The position numbers and the translations under genes are program-made. 64,000 nt of DNA from an uncultured Campylobacter sp. Its GTDB lineage: Bacteria; Campylobacterota; Campylobacteria; Campylobacterales; Campylobacteraceae. Positions 8,532 to 16,791 of this stretch are shown here, in pieces (the stretch's first letter is position 1; every line of letters begins with the position of its first letter). Location of the stretch: assembly GCF_905373215.1 (NCBI RefSeq), contig NZ_CAJPRT010000004.1, forward strand, positions 77,019-141,018, read 5' to 3'. The notes beneath the pieces were generated by a model that saw only the letters and a program-made list of their open reading frames with translations, was not told the DNA's origin and ran no database searches.

Positions 8532-11348
8532 ATGCAGACCATCACGATCATCGATACGTTCGGCTTTTTTTTCAGGCTCTACTACGCTATGAGCGGGCTT
8601 AAAACAAAAGACGGCAAACCCAGCGGTATGGTGAGTGGATTTGCGAGCTTCATCGCAAATCTTTCGAAGGAATTTAAGAGCGATTATATAATTTTCGCTC
8701 TGGATAGTAAAGGCAAGACCTTCCGCTCGGATATCGATCCGAACTACAAAACCAACCGCCAAGCCCCGCCGCCCGCGCTTTTGCAGCAGCTGCCGGTCTG
8801 CATTGAGATGATCGAAAAGATGGGGCTTTACTCGCTCGGACGCGAGGGATATGAGGCGGACGATCTCATCGCAAGCGTCGTTAAAAAGCACGGCGCCACG
8901 CATAAAATCAACATCGTTACCTCCGACAAGGACCTGTATCAGCTCATCGGCGAAAACGTTAAAATTTACAGCCACGGCAAAAAGATGCTTTACGGAAGGG
9001 GCGAGTGCTTGCAGCGCTACGGCGTCTATCCCGAGCAGATCGTGGATTTTTTAGCGATCTGCGGCGACAGCGCCGATAATATCCCAGGCGTGCGCGGCAT
9101 CGGCGACAAAGGAGCGAAGAAGCTTTTAGACGAATGGGGCTCGCTTGAGGGGATCTATTCAAATTTAGACCGCCTGCCGCAAAACAAACAGCGCGAGTAT
9201 CTGATAGAAGGTAAGCAGAGCGCCTACATAAGCAAGCGCCTGGCTACGCTTTACGACGAGCTGGAAATCCCGCCTTTAGAGGATGCGAAATTTCCGCAGC
9301 AAAATCCGCTTTTTAAAATCCGCGAAATTTTAAAAGATTACGCGCTAAATAGGCTTCTTTCGGCGTTAAGCCTGCAGGAGCAGAACGGACTTGATCTTTG
9401 GGGCGAGGGCAAAGGCGCAAGCACAAAAAACTCTTTTTTAAGCGGGGGCGGGAAGGGCGCGGGCACAGAGCCGTCTCGCGGCGGCTCTATCTTGGACGCT
9501 GCCGTAGGAGGGCTAGACGGGCAAAATTCTATCCCGGGCGGTTCCGCTTGCGGCGGGCAAAACTATGAACGCGCTTTTAAAACGCCCTTTGAGCCCGTTT
9601 GCATTACCGATGCCGCGGAGCTTGCGAGGCTGTGCGAAGGCGTCAGCGCCGAGACCTTAGTGAGCTTCGATACGGAAACCACTAGCGTCGATAGCAAAAG
9701 CGCCAAGATCGTGGGTTTTTCGTTTGCATTTAACGAGGAGCGCGCCTATTACGTCCCGCTCGCGCACAGCTATTTGGGCGCTCCGGCTCAAATTTCTTCG
9801 GACGCGGCAAAGGCTGCGATCGGCTCGCTATTTCGCGGCTATGTCGTGGGGCAAAATTTAAAATACGATTTTGAGATCGTGAAAAATAATTTTAACATTG
9901 AGCCACCTGCGCGCTTTGCCGATACGATGGTGCTAGCGTGGCTGCTCGATCCCGCAAACGCCGTGGGGATGGACTCTATCTCGCCGCGGTATCTGGGGTA
10001 TGAGACTGTGCATTTCGGCGACGTCGTCAAAAAGGGCGAGACCTTCGCCTCCGTGGAGCTGGACGCCGCTACGATCTATGCGAGCGAGGATGCGTGGGTG
10101 ACGCTGAGGCTGTATTTTAAACTCAAACAGCTGCTCGAACCCGCGCTTTTTAAGCTCGCGCAAGAGCTTGAGTTCCCGTTCGTGCGGGTGCTTTGGCAGA
10201 TGCAAAGATGCGGCATCAAGATCGACGCGGAGATGATAAAGCGCCTTATCGCGCGCAACGAAAAGTCCCTGCGAGCGCTCACGGATGAAATTTATGAGCT
10301 TTGCGGCGAGCAGTTTAACATCAACTCTCCCGCTCAGCTCGGCGCCGTGCTTTTCGAGCGGCTTGGGCTTCCTGCCGCAAAGCGCACCAAGACGGGCTAC
10401 AGCACCGATGAAAGCGTGCTGAAGGATCTTACGGCGCTACATCCCGCGGTGGGTAAAATTTTAGACTACCGCGAGCTGTTTAAGCTGCAAAGCACCTACT
10501 GCGAGCCGCTGCTGCAGCTTGCCCTGACCGATGCGCAAAATCGCGTCAGATCGAATTTCTTGCAGACCGGCACGGCCACCGGGCGGCTAGCGAGCAAAAA
10601 TCCGAACCTGCAAAATATCCCTGCGCGCGGCACCTTTGCGAAGGACGTGCGGGACTGCTTCCTCGCGAGCGAGGGCTACTCGCTGATCTCGCTTGATTAT
10701 TCGCAGATCGAGCTGCGCCTGCTCGCGCACTTTTCGCGCGATCCTGCGCTTTTGGCGGCGTTTAGGGCGGATGAGGACATTCACGCGCGCACGGCGATCA
10801 GCATCTTCGGCGACGCGCAGCCCGCGCACCGCACGATCGCAAAGAGCATAAATTTCGGTCTCATCTACGGCATGGGCGCGGGCAAGCTAAGCGACAGCCT
10901 AGGCATCGCGCGCGTCGAGGCGAAGGGCTATATCGAGCGCTATTTCGCGGCGTTTTCCACGATCAAGGAGTTTTTGCAAAGCATAAAATCGGACGCGAAA
11001 GAAAGCGGCTACGTAAGCACGCTTTTTGGGCGCAGGCGCTACTTCGACTTCGCAAACGCGCGCAACAACATGGTCTATGCGAGCTACGAGCGCGAGGCGG
11101 TGAATACGAAATTTCAAGGCTCCGCAGCCGACATCATCAAAAAGGCGATGGTTGAGATTTCGCCGCTGTTAAGCGACGAGGCGCGGCTGATATTGCAGAT
11201 CCACGATGAGCTGATCTTCGAGGTGCGGGACGATTTGGCGCAGAGCTTCGGCGAGCGCGCGCAGGAGATAATGCAAAGCGCAGCGAGCCTGAACGTGCCG
11301 CTTAAGACGAGCCTAAACATCGCCAAACGTTGGGGCGAGCTGAAGTAA
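8532..11348 (+). CDS. polA: DNA polymerase I
   Basis: A 938-residue family A polymerase for repair and Okazaki-fragment processing. Residues 1 to ~270 are the 5' nuclease domain (opens ITIIDTFGFFFRLYYAM; EADDLIAS). The 3'-5' exonuclease domain keeps its catalytic acids: FDTET near residue 378, the NLKYDFEI motif and YASEDA. Proofreading is therefore probably intact. The polymerase domain shows motif A (SLDYSQIELR), motif B (KSINFGLIYG) and motif C (QIHDELIFEV). A Gly/Ser-rich linker of about 60 residues (roughly 288-350) joins the nuclease and exonuclease domains and is not expected in the family. The gene stands alone; the start follows GAGGACC. Confidence 0.97.
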   Translation: MQTITIIDTFGFFFRLYYAMSGLKTKDGKPSGMVSGFASFIANLSKEFKSDYIIFALDSKGKTFRSDIDPNYKTNRQAPPPALLQQLPVCIEMIEKMGLYSLGREGYEADDLIASVVKKHGATHKINIVTSDKDLYQLIGENVKIYSHGKKMLYGRGECLQRYGVYPEQIVDFLAICGDSADNIPGVRGIGDKGAKKLLDEWGSLEGIYSNLDRLPQNKQREYLIEGKQSAYISKRLATLYDELEIPPLEDAKFPQQNPLFKIREILKDYALNRLLSALSLQEQNGLDLWGEGKGASTKNSFLSGGGKGAGTEPSRGGSILDAAVGGLDGQNSIPGGSACGGQNYERAFKTPFEPVCITDAAELARLCEGVSAETLVSFDTETTSVDSKSAKIVGFSFAFNEERAYYVPLAHSYLGAPAQISSDAAKAAIGSLFRGYVVGQNLKYDFEIVKNNFNIEPPARFADTMVLAWLLDPANAVGMDSISPRYLGYETVHFGDVVKKGETFASVELDAATIYASEDAWVTLRLYFKLKQLLEPALFKLAQELEFPFVRVLWQMQRCGIKIDAEMIKRLIARNEKSLRALTDEIYELCGEQFNINSPAQLGAVLFERLGLPAAKRTKTGYSTDESVLKDLTALHPAVGKILDYRELFKLQSTYCEPLLQLALTDAQNRVRSNFLQTGTATGRLASKNPNLQNIPARGTFAKDVRDCFLASEGYSLISLDYSQIELRLLAHFSRDPALLAAFRADEDIHARTAISIFGDAQPAHRTIAKSINFGLIYGMGAGKLSDSLGIARVEAKGYIERYFAAFSTIKEFLQSIKSDAKESGYVSTLFGRRRYFDFANARNNMVYASYEREAVNTKFQGSAADIIKKAMVEISPLLSDEARLILQIHDELIFEVRDDLAQSFGERAQEIMQSAASLNVPLKTSLNIAKRWGELK

Positions 11349-11813
11349 TTTCGCTAAATTTAAAGCGGCTAAAATTTTAAGCGAAATTTAAACGGCGCGC
11401 GGAATTTTAAATTTTGAGCAGGACGGAGCCTAAATTTGCTCGTTTGATAAATTTGATTGCTCTAAATTTAGACCGAGCAGTTGGCGTGGTGCGGCACAGA
11501 TCCGCCGCCGTCTTTAAATTTTTGATTAAATTTAAGCTCTTCGCTCGGCAATATCAAACGGCGGTTAGATAGATTTATCCGAATTAAATTTAAACAATGT
11601 GTTTTAGCAAGAGGTCTAGATAAATTTTGCCGTGCGTATAAATTAAAATTTCATTTCAACGACGTAGTGACGGAATTTTTAAATTTAAATTTTACGCAAA
11701 GCCGCGCGCTTCGTAAAATTTAACGAGTGAAAATTCATACAAAATTTAGCCCGCGATAAATAGGCATAGGTTTTGCGAAAAAAGATTTTTGTAAGATGAA
11801 ATAATCGGCGGCG

Positions 11814-11854
11814 GGTCTTTACGAACTCGCCCTGCGCGCCGGCTTGTAAAGACC
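11814..11854. repeat. Inverted repeat, 9-bp arms
   Basis: GGTCTTTAC at 11814-11822 pairs exactly with GTAAAGACC at 11846-11854; the loop is 23 bases and GC-rich. Neither strand has a T-run right after the arm, so it is not a classical terminator. Confidence 0.6.
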
Positions 11855-11858
11855 GCGC

Positions 11859-11888
11859 CCTTATAGCCTCACGAGCGAAGCTATAAGG
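11859..11888. repeat. Inverted repeat, 9-bp arms
   Basis: CCTTATAGC at 11859-11867 pairs exactly with GCTATAAGG at 11880-11888 across a 12-base loop. It begins four bases after the preceding hairpin, so the two could stack in an RNA. Confidence 0.6.
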
Positions 11889-11978
11889 ATTTCGGACTAA
11901 ATTTTGGCATGAATTCTGCGCGCGTAAATTTTACAAGCCTGCATAAAATTCCACAAGCTTACGTAAAATTCGTGCCGC

Positions 11979-13115
11979 CTATTTTTTAGATTTTTCTAGC
12001 GCGGCGGCAAGGTCCGCTATGAGATCGTCCGCGTTTTCGATGCCTATGGCTAGACGCAGCAAATTTTGACTGATGCCGATGCGCTCTTGCAGCTCGCGCG
12101 GATAGCTCTCGTGCGTCATCGACGCAGGATGGCAGATCAGGCTCTCTACGCCGCCCAGACTAACCGCCAGATCAAATAGCTCAAGGCTGCGCGCAAAGGT
12201 TTTATAGTCGTATTGCGGCTTAAGCACCAGTGAGATGACCGCTCCGATGCCGCTGGCTTGGCGATTTTGTATCTCTTTTTCGTTAGCCGAATGCGAGCCT
12301 GCAAAATTTACCGCCTCTACCGCAGGATTGCCGCGTAAAAATTCTATTATCTTTAGCGTATTTTCGCTCTGGCGGTCGAAGCGCACGCTTAGCGTTTTAA
12401 GCCCGCGTATGAGCGAATACGCGTCGGTAGGCGATAGCGTCGCGCCCAGAGTGTTTTTCATAAACTGAATTCTTGCGGCAAGCTCGTCGTCATTCGTCGT
12501 AACGATGCCGGCGATCAGATCGGCATGCCCGCCTATGTATTTGGTCGCGCTATAAACCACGACGTCTGCGCCGTGCTCTAGCGGGCGCTGATAATATGGG
12601 GTCAAAAAGGTATTATCCATAACCACAAGCGCGCCGTTTTTGTGCGCGAGCTCGCTGATGCGCTCAATGTCGGTTACGCGCAAAAGCGGATTTGAGGGCG
12701 TTTCGATGAAGACCATTTTGACGTCGCTCGGAATTTCGGTGATCAAATTTAGATCGTCCACTAAGTCGTAATTGACCCCTTGATTTTTAAAAATCCCGCT
12801 TACGTATCGATAGGTGCCACCGTAAACGTTGTTATTTAGCAGCACGCGATCGCCGCTTTTAAGCAGCGCGAATGCAGCGCTCGTAGCCGCTATACCCGAG
12901 GCTAGCGCGAAGGCGTATTTGCTGCCTTCAAATTTTGCAAAAAGTTCCTCAAAGGCGTTGCGCGTAGGATTTGCGCCGCGCGAATAGGCGTATTTGCCGA
13001 AATCATCCAGGCTTTCTTGCACGAAGGTGCTGGCTAGATATATCGGCGGAATCACCGCGTTGTGGGGGTTGGACTTAGCCTCTATGCCCTTTACGATTAG
13101 GGTATCTATTTTCAT
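11979..13115 (-). CDS. Trans-sulfuration PLP enzyme (cystathionine gamma-synthase / beta-lyase family)
   Basis: A 378-residue enzyme of the Cys/Met metabolism PLP family. Visible marks are YSRGANPTRNAFE near the N-terminus, ALASGIAATSAAF, VFIETPSNPLLRV, DNTFLTPYYQRPL, and the Schiff-base lysine in YSATKYIGGHAD near residue 195. The C-terminus has the SLGGVESLICHPASMTH signature. Members split or build cystathionine, or release H2S from cysteine; these cannot be separated by motif reading. It follows a polar amino-acid ABC importer gene by 25 bases on the same strand, suggesting that the importer brings in cystine or a related sulfur amino acid that this enzyme uses (inference). Confidence 0.88.
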   Translation of the reverse strand: MKIDTLIVKGIEAKSNPHNAVIPPIYLASTFVQESLDDFGKYAYSRGANPTRNAFEELFAKFEGSKYAFALASGIAATSAAFALLKSGDRVLLNNNVYGGTYRYVSGIFKNQGVNYDLVDDLNLITEIPSDVKMVFIETPSNPLLRVTDIERISELAHKNGALVVMDNTFLTPYYQRPLEHGADVVVYSATKYIGGHADLIAGIVTTNDDELAARIQFMKNTLGATLSPTDAYSLIRGLKTLSVRFDRQSENTLKIIEFLRGNPAVEAVNFAGSHSANEKEIQNRQASGIGAVISLVLKPQYDYKTFARSLELFDLAVSLGGVESLICHPASMTHESYPRELQERIGISQNLLRLAIGIENADDLIADLAAALEKSKK

Positions 13116-13140
13116 CTTTTCTCCTTAAAATTTAATGGAT

Positions 13141-13878
13141 TTAAAAGCTCATCGCTCCGATAAATTTAGCTATGCGCTCGTCGCCGCTACCGAAGAATTC
13201 CTCTGCGTCGCCGTCGAATGCGATAACTCCGCCGTCTAAGAATAAAATTCTATCTGCGATCTTGCGTGCAAAGCCCATATTGTGCGTGACGATGATAAGC
13301 GAGCGATCCTCTGCGGCAAGCTCTGCGATAGTCTTTAGCACCTGTGCCTCAAGCTCGGGATCAAGCGCGCTCGTAGGCTCATCCAGCAGCAAAAACTCAG
13401 GCTGCATCGCAAGCGCCCGCGCGATCGCTACGCGCTGGCTCTGACCGCCGGAGAGGCGAGCCGGATACGCGCCAGCTTTATCCGCCATGCCGACCTTTTT
13501 TAGCAGCGCCATTGCATTTGCCTCGGCAAGCTCGCGTGGCTGCTTTAATACGTGTACGGGCGCTTCGATGACGTTTTGTAAGACGTTGAGGTGCGGAAAG
13601 AGATTGAAGCTTTGAAAAACCATGCCCGTATGCGCGCGGAATGGATGATATTCGCTTGTTTTATGCTGAGCGTCGAAATTTATCTTAAACTCGCCTAGCT
13701 GTAGCTCGCCGCCGCTTGGAATTTCGAGCAGATTTATGCAGCGCAGCATCGTGGATTTGCCAGAGCCAGAGCTTCCTAAAATCACTGTCGTTTGCCCGTC
13801 GCGAAATTCTAAGCTTAGCCCGTTTAGCACGACGTGATCGCCAAAGCGCTTAGTTAAGTTCGTAAATTTTATCATCAT
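13141..13878 (-). CDS. Polar amino-acid ABC transporter, ATP-binding subunit
   Basis: A 245-residue ATPase of the GlnQ/TcyC class that powers uptake. Walker A is GSSGSGKST, the signature is LSGGQSQRVAIARAL, and Walker B is FLLLDEPTSALDPE followed by the H-loop VTHNMGFA. It overlaps the permease gene by 4 bases. An alternative ATG lies one codon downstream of the start. Substrate is not readable from this subunit. Confidence 0.94.
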   Translation of the reverse strand: MMIKFTNLTKRFGDHVVLNGLSLEFRDGQTTVILGSSGSGKSTMLRCINLLEIPSGGELQLGEFKINFDAQHKTSEYHPFRAHTGMVFQSFNLFPHLNVLQNVIEAPVHVLKQPRELAEANAMALLKKVGMADKAGAYPARLSGGQSQRVAIARALAMQPEFLLLDEPTSALDPELEAQVLKTIAELAAEDRSLIIVTHNMGFARKIADRILFLDGGVIAFDGDAEEFFGSGDERIAKFIGAMSF

Positions 13879-14543
13879 ACGAACCTTGAAAATCGTCGCT
13901 CTAGCTTGGATTGTAAGAACGTAAGAAGGGTGCAGACTGCTAGATAAAATAGCGCCGCCAGTACGTATAACGTAAGCGGATCGAATGCCCGCGCAGCAAT
14001 ACGTTGAGCGACCATAAACATATCGACCATCGTAATCGAGGCTACGAGCGAAGTGTCTTTAAGCGTAGAGATAAATATATTTGATAGCGGCGGCAGCGAT
14101 ATGCGTGCTGCTTGCGGAGCGATAATGCGGCGCAGGATTTGAGCGTAGCTCATGCCTAGCGAAGTAGCCGCTTCCCATTGTCCCTTTGGCACTGATAGGA
14201 TCGCAGCTCGCACCGCCTCTGAAGCGTAAGCGCCGATATTGAGGCTAAAGGTAATGATCGCAGCAGCCCAAACATCAAGTGTGATCCCAACGATTGGAAG
14301 TCCGAAATAGACGATAAAAAGCTGCACCAAAAGCGGAGTGCCGCGAAAAATCCAAATATAAATTTCGCTTAGCTGCTTTAAAATTTTAAAATTTGCGATG
14401 CGTGCGACCGCCGTCAGCACCGCAAGTGCGAGCCCGAGCAGAAATGAGATTATCGTAAGCGGGATCGTAACTTGTAACAGGGCTAGCGCCATCGGCTCTA
14501 GCGAGCTGCTAACAAGCTCTAGAATTCTGCTTGTTTCGTTCAT
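13875..14543 (-). CDS. Polar amino-acid ABC transporter, permease subunit
   Basis: A 222-residue inner-membrane permease of the HisMQ/TcyB type with about five helices. The EAA loop that contacts the ATPase is visible (EAATSLGMSYAQILRRII). It overlaps both neighbours by 4 bases, so binding protein, permease and ATPase are tightly coupled. Only one permease gene is present, so a homodimer is expected. Confidence 0.93.
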   Translation of the reverse strand: MNETSRILELVSSSLEPMALALLQVTIPLTIISFLLGLALAVLTAVARIANFKILKQLSEIYIWIFRGTPLLVQLFIVYFGLPIVGITLDVWAAAIITFSLNIGAYASEAVRAAILSVPKGQWEAATSLGMSYAQILRRIIAPQAARISLPPLSNIFISTLKDTSLVASITMVDMFMVAQRIAARAFDPLTLYVLAALFYLAVCTLLTFLQSKLERRFSRFV

Positions 14544-15289
14544 TCACTCACATCTTTGCCAAAATATTTAAGCGAAATTTCTTTTAGCTTGCCCTCGGCT
14601 TTGAGTTCGTTTAAAGCTCTGCTGATTTGATCTGCGAGCTCTTTATTGCCCTTTTGCACGATTGCAGCGCTATAATCGACGTCTTTTAGCTTTGCGGCGA
14701 TCTTAATCGGAGCGTCCGGGCGCTGCTTTAAAAAGTCGTAAAATACGGTATTATCGCGTACGACGGTATCTACGCGGCGAGCGATCAGCAGCTCCATACT
14801 TTTGGCGAAACTATCGACGGTTACGTTTTGCGCGCCGTATTTTTTAGCGACTTGCGCCCAGTTGCTGGTAGCGGAGTCCGCATTTTTCTTGCCTTTTAAA
14901 TCCTCGAAGCTTTTAATGTCGTTGTTATCTTTATGCACGATGATAGCTCCGTAAACGACGGTGTAGGGCACAGAATACTCATATTTTTTCTTGCGCTCAT
15001 CAGTGATGCTTACTTGATTAAACACAGCGTCTGCCTTGCCTGCATCAAATGCTGCAAGCATCGCATCCCAAGGCGCGGTTAGAAATTCTATTTTTAGACC
15101 AAGCTTTTCGGCGACTGCGCGCGCGACATCTACGTCGTATCCTACGAGCTCATTTTTGTCGTTATAATACGAAAATGGCGAAAAGGTGCCTTCCGTAGCT
15201 ACTTTAAGCGTGCCTTCGCGTAGTGTTTTAGAGTTTGCGCCGCATATTAAAAGCGCGCACGCAAGCAAAGTTTTTATTAAATTTTTCAT
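14540..15289 (-). CDS. Amino-acid ABC transporter substrate-binding protein (copy 1)
   Basis: A 249-residue periplasmic binding protein of SBP family 3. The signal peptide runs to about residue 20. The mature start GTLKVATEGTFSPFSYYNDKN is typical, with GYDVDVARAVAEKLG and an AGKADAVFNQVSIT loop. It is clearly paralogous along its whole length to the next gene upstream (copy 2), down to the identical-type C-terminal LKEISLKYFGKD. The pair feeds a single permease. Cystine/cysteine is a reasonable ligand guess because a trans-sulfuration enzyme follows in the operon. Confidence 0.92.
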   Translation of the reverse strand: MKNLIKTLLACALLICGANSKTLREGTLKVATEGTFSPFSYYNDKNELVGYDVDVARAVAEKLGLKIEFLTAPWDAMLAAFDAGKADAVFNQVSITDERKKKYEYSVPYTVVYGAIIVHKDNNDIKSFEDLKGKKNADSATSNWAQVAKKYGAQNVTVDSFAKSMELLIARRVDTVVRDNTVFYDFLKQRPDAPIKIAAKLKDVDYSAAIVQKGNKELADQISRALNELKAEGKLKEISLKYFGKDVSE

Positions 15290-15382
15290 AATTCCTCCAA
15301 AATTTTATGAGCGAAATTTAAAATGCGAAATCCCGCTCAACCAAGTTTAAAATTCCACGCTTCAACTAAGCGGTCGTAGAAT

Positions 15383-16126
15383 TTATTCCGTAATGTCTTT
15401 GCCAAAATATTTAAGTGAAATTTCTTTCAGCACGCCTTTTTGCTTTAGCGATTTTAGCGCGGAATTTATCTGCGCCGTCAGCTCGTCGTCCTTTTTAAGC
15501 AGCACAGCTGAATAGATCGGCTCATTGCCTTGAGCTGCGATTTTTAGTGGGGCGTTTGGGCGCTGTTTCATATAGTCGAAAAATGTGATGTTATCGTTGA
15601 TCGTAGCGTCTGCGCGACGAGCTATGATGAGCTCCACACCCTTGCTAAATCCGTCTGCCGTAACGACCTCGGCGCCATAGCTGCGCGCCATGTCAGCCCA
15701 GTTACTGGTAGCGGAGTGGACGCTTTTTTTGCCTTTAAGATCCGCAAAACTCTTAATCCCTTCGTTATCAGCTCGCACTACCAGCGCAGCATAAGCCACA
15801 GTATAAGGCTCGCTGAAGTTATATTTTTTCTTGCGCTCCTGCGTGATGCTTACTTGATTCATCGCTATGTCCGCTTTGCCTGCGTCAAATGCCGCCAGCA
15901 TCGCATCCCACGGCGCGGTTAAAAATTCCGCCTTTAGCCCTAGCTCTTTTGCCAGCGCGCGAGCGATATCGACATCAAAGCCGGTAAGATTATTTTTCTC
16001 ATCATAGAAAGAATACGGCGAGTAAGTCCCCTCCGTGGCTATTACGAGCGTGCCCTCTTTGAGCGTCTTAGCGCCTAAGGTAGCGGTGATTAGCGCTGTT
16101 GCGAGCAGGGCTTTAAATATTTTCAT
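15383..16126 (-). CDS. Amino-acid ABC transporter substrate-binding protein (copy 2)
   Basis: A 247-residue paralogue of the neighbouring binding protein, with its own signal peptide (about residues 1-18) and the same SBP family 3 landmarks: GTLVIATEGTYSPYSFYDEK, GFDVDIARALAKELG and AGKADIAMNQVSIT. It is the first gene of the operon, with a strong -10 upstream; 93 bases separate it from copy 1. Differences are scattered, so this is an established duplication, perhaps with split ligand specificity (inference). Confidence 0.92.
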   Translation of the reverse strand: MKIFKALLATALITATLGAKTLKEGTLVIATEGTYSPYSFYDEKNNLTGFDVDIARALAKELGLKAEFLTAPWDAMLAAFDAGKADIAMNQVSITQERKKKYNFSEPYTVAYAALVVRADNEGIKSFADLKGKKSVHSATSNWADMARSYGAEVVTADGFSKGVELIIARRADATINDNITFFDYMKQRPNAPLKIAAQGNEPIYSAVLLKKDDELTAQINSALKSLKQKGVLKEISLKYFGKDITE

Positions 16127-16151
16127 TGCATCTCCTTGAAATTTAGCTATC

Positions 16152-16181
16152 GCTCGCGCTGCGAGCAGATGCGCGATTATA
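16152..16181 (-). promoter_or_regulatory. Promoter and small inverted repeat before the amino-acid importer operon
   Basis: The minus strand reads TATAAT at 16181-16176, followed by CGCGC. Just downstream, GCTCGC (16152-16157) and GCGAGC (16161-16166) form an inverted repeat with a three-base loop in the early transcript, either a leader hairpin or an operator. The start of the first gene is at 16126 with AAGGAGATGC before it. Confidence 0.5.
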
Positions 16182-16791
16182 TCGTGCGGAATATATAATT
16201 TTTATTAAAAATTCTAAATTTTAGTAAGACGTGATACAAAATTTCGCCTGTATGGCAAAACTTTAGCGTCATATATTTTTAAAATTCTGACAGAGGTGAT
16301 TTATAAAATTTCAAGTTTATTAGGTAAAAGTATCACAGACGGAATTTAGCCTGCGATATAAAATAAAATTTGCAAGTATTTCGAGGCGATTTTTTGAGTT
16401 AGAAGCTAAAAATTGCGCAAGCTAGACTTCTGCTTGCAAGTTGTGAGAGAAACGAAGCAAAAATAGCCTGTCAGGCAAAATTCTAGCAAACTCTGTAAAA
16501 GCGCTCAAAAAATGCAAATTTAAAGCGAATTATCTCGAGCTTTAGGCGAGGCGGATCTAAATTTTAGAGCGCAGATAGAATATTTAGTTCATCTAGCGAT
16601 AAAATTTAATGAAGTACCGCAAGCCGAATTCTCGAAATCTTAAATTTGACCTGCGATACGAAATAGTATTTGCAAGTATTTTTGAGATGGATTTGAATGT
16701 TGCGACGAAAATTTCGGTCAAGATAAGGCATATAGCCTATCGCCGACCGAAATTTATAGCTCATTCAAAGCCGCTCAAAAGACGCCGCAAA
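16182..16791. other. Intergenic, no gene recognised
   Basis: About 610 bases of AAATTT-rich DNA between the importer operon and the end of the flavoprotein gene. Two similar passages (around 16300-16380 and 16610-16680, each with a near-identical 'CTGCGATA..AAATA' and 'GCAAGTATTT' segment) suggest an old local duplication. Nothing protein-coding was convincing. Confidence 0.45.

Larger units (their letters stand above)
11349..11978. other. Intergenic with two adjacent hairpins, no gene recognised
   Basis: 630 bases between convergent polA and the PLP-enzyme gene. Only short frames are present. The left part is AAATTT-rich; the right part carries two consecutive 9-bp inverted repeats described separately. 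Confidence 0.5.
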
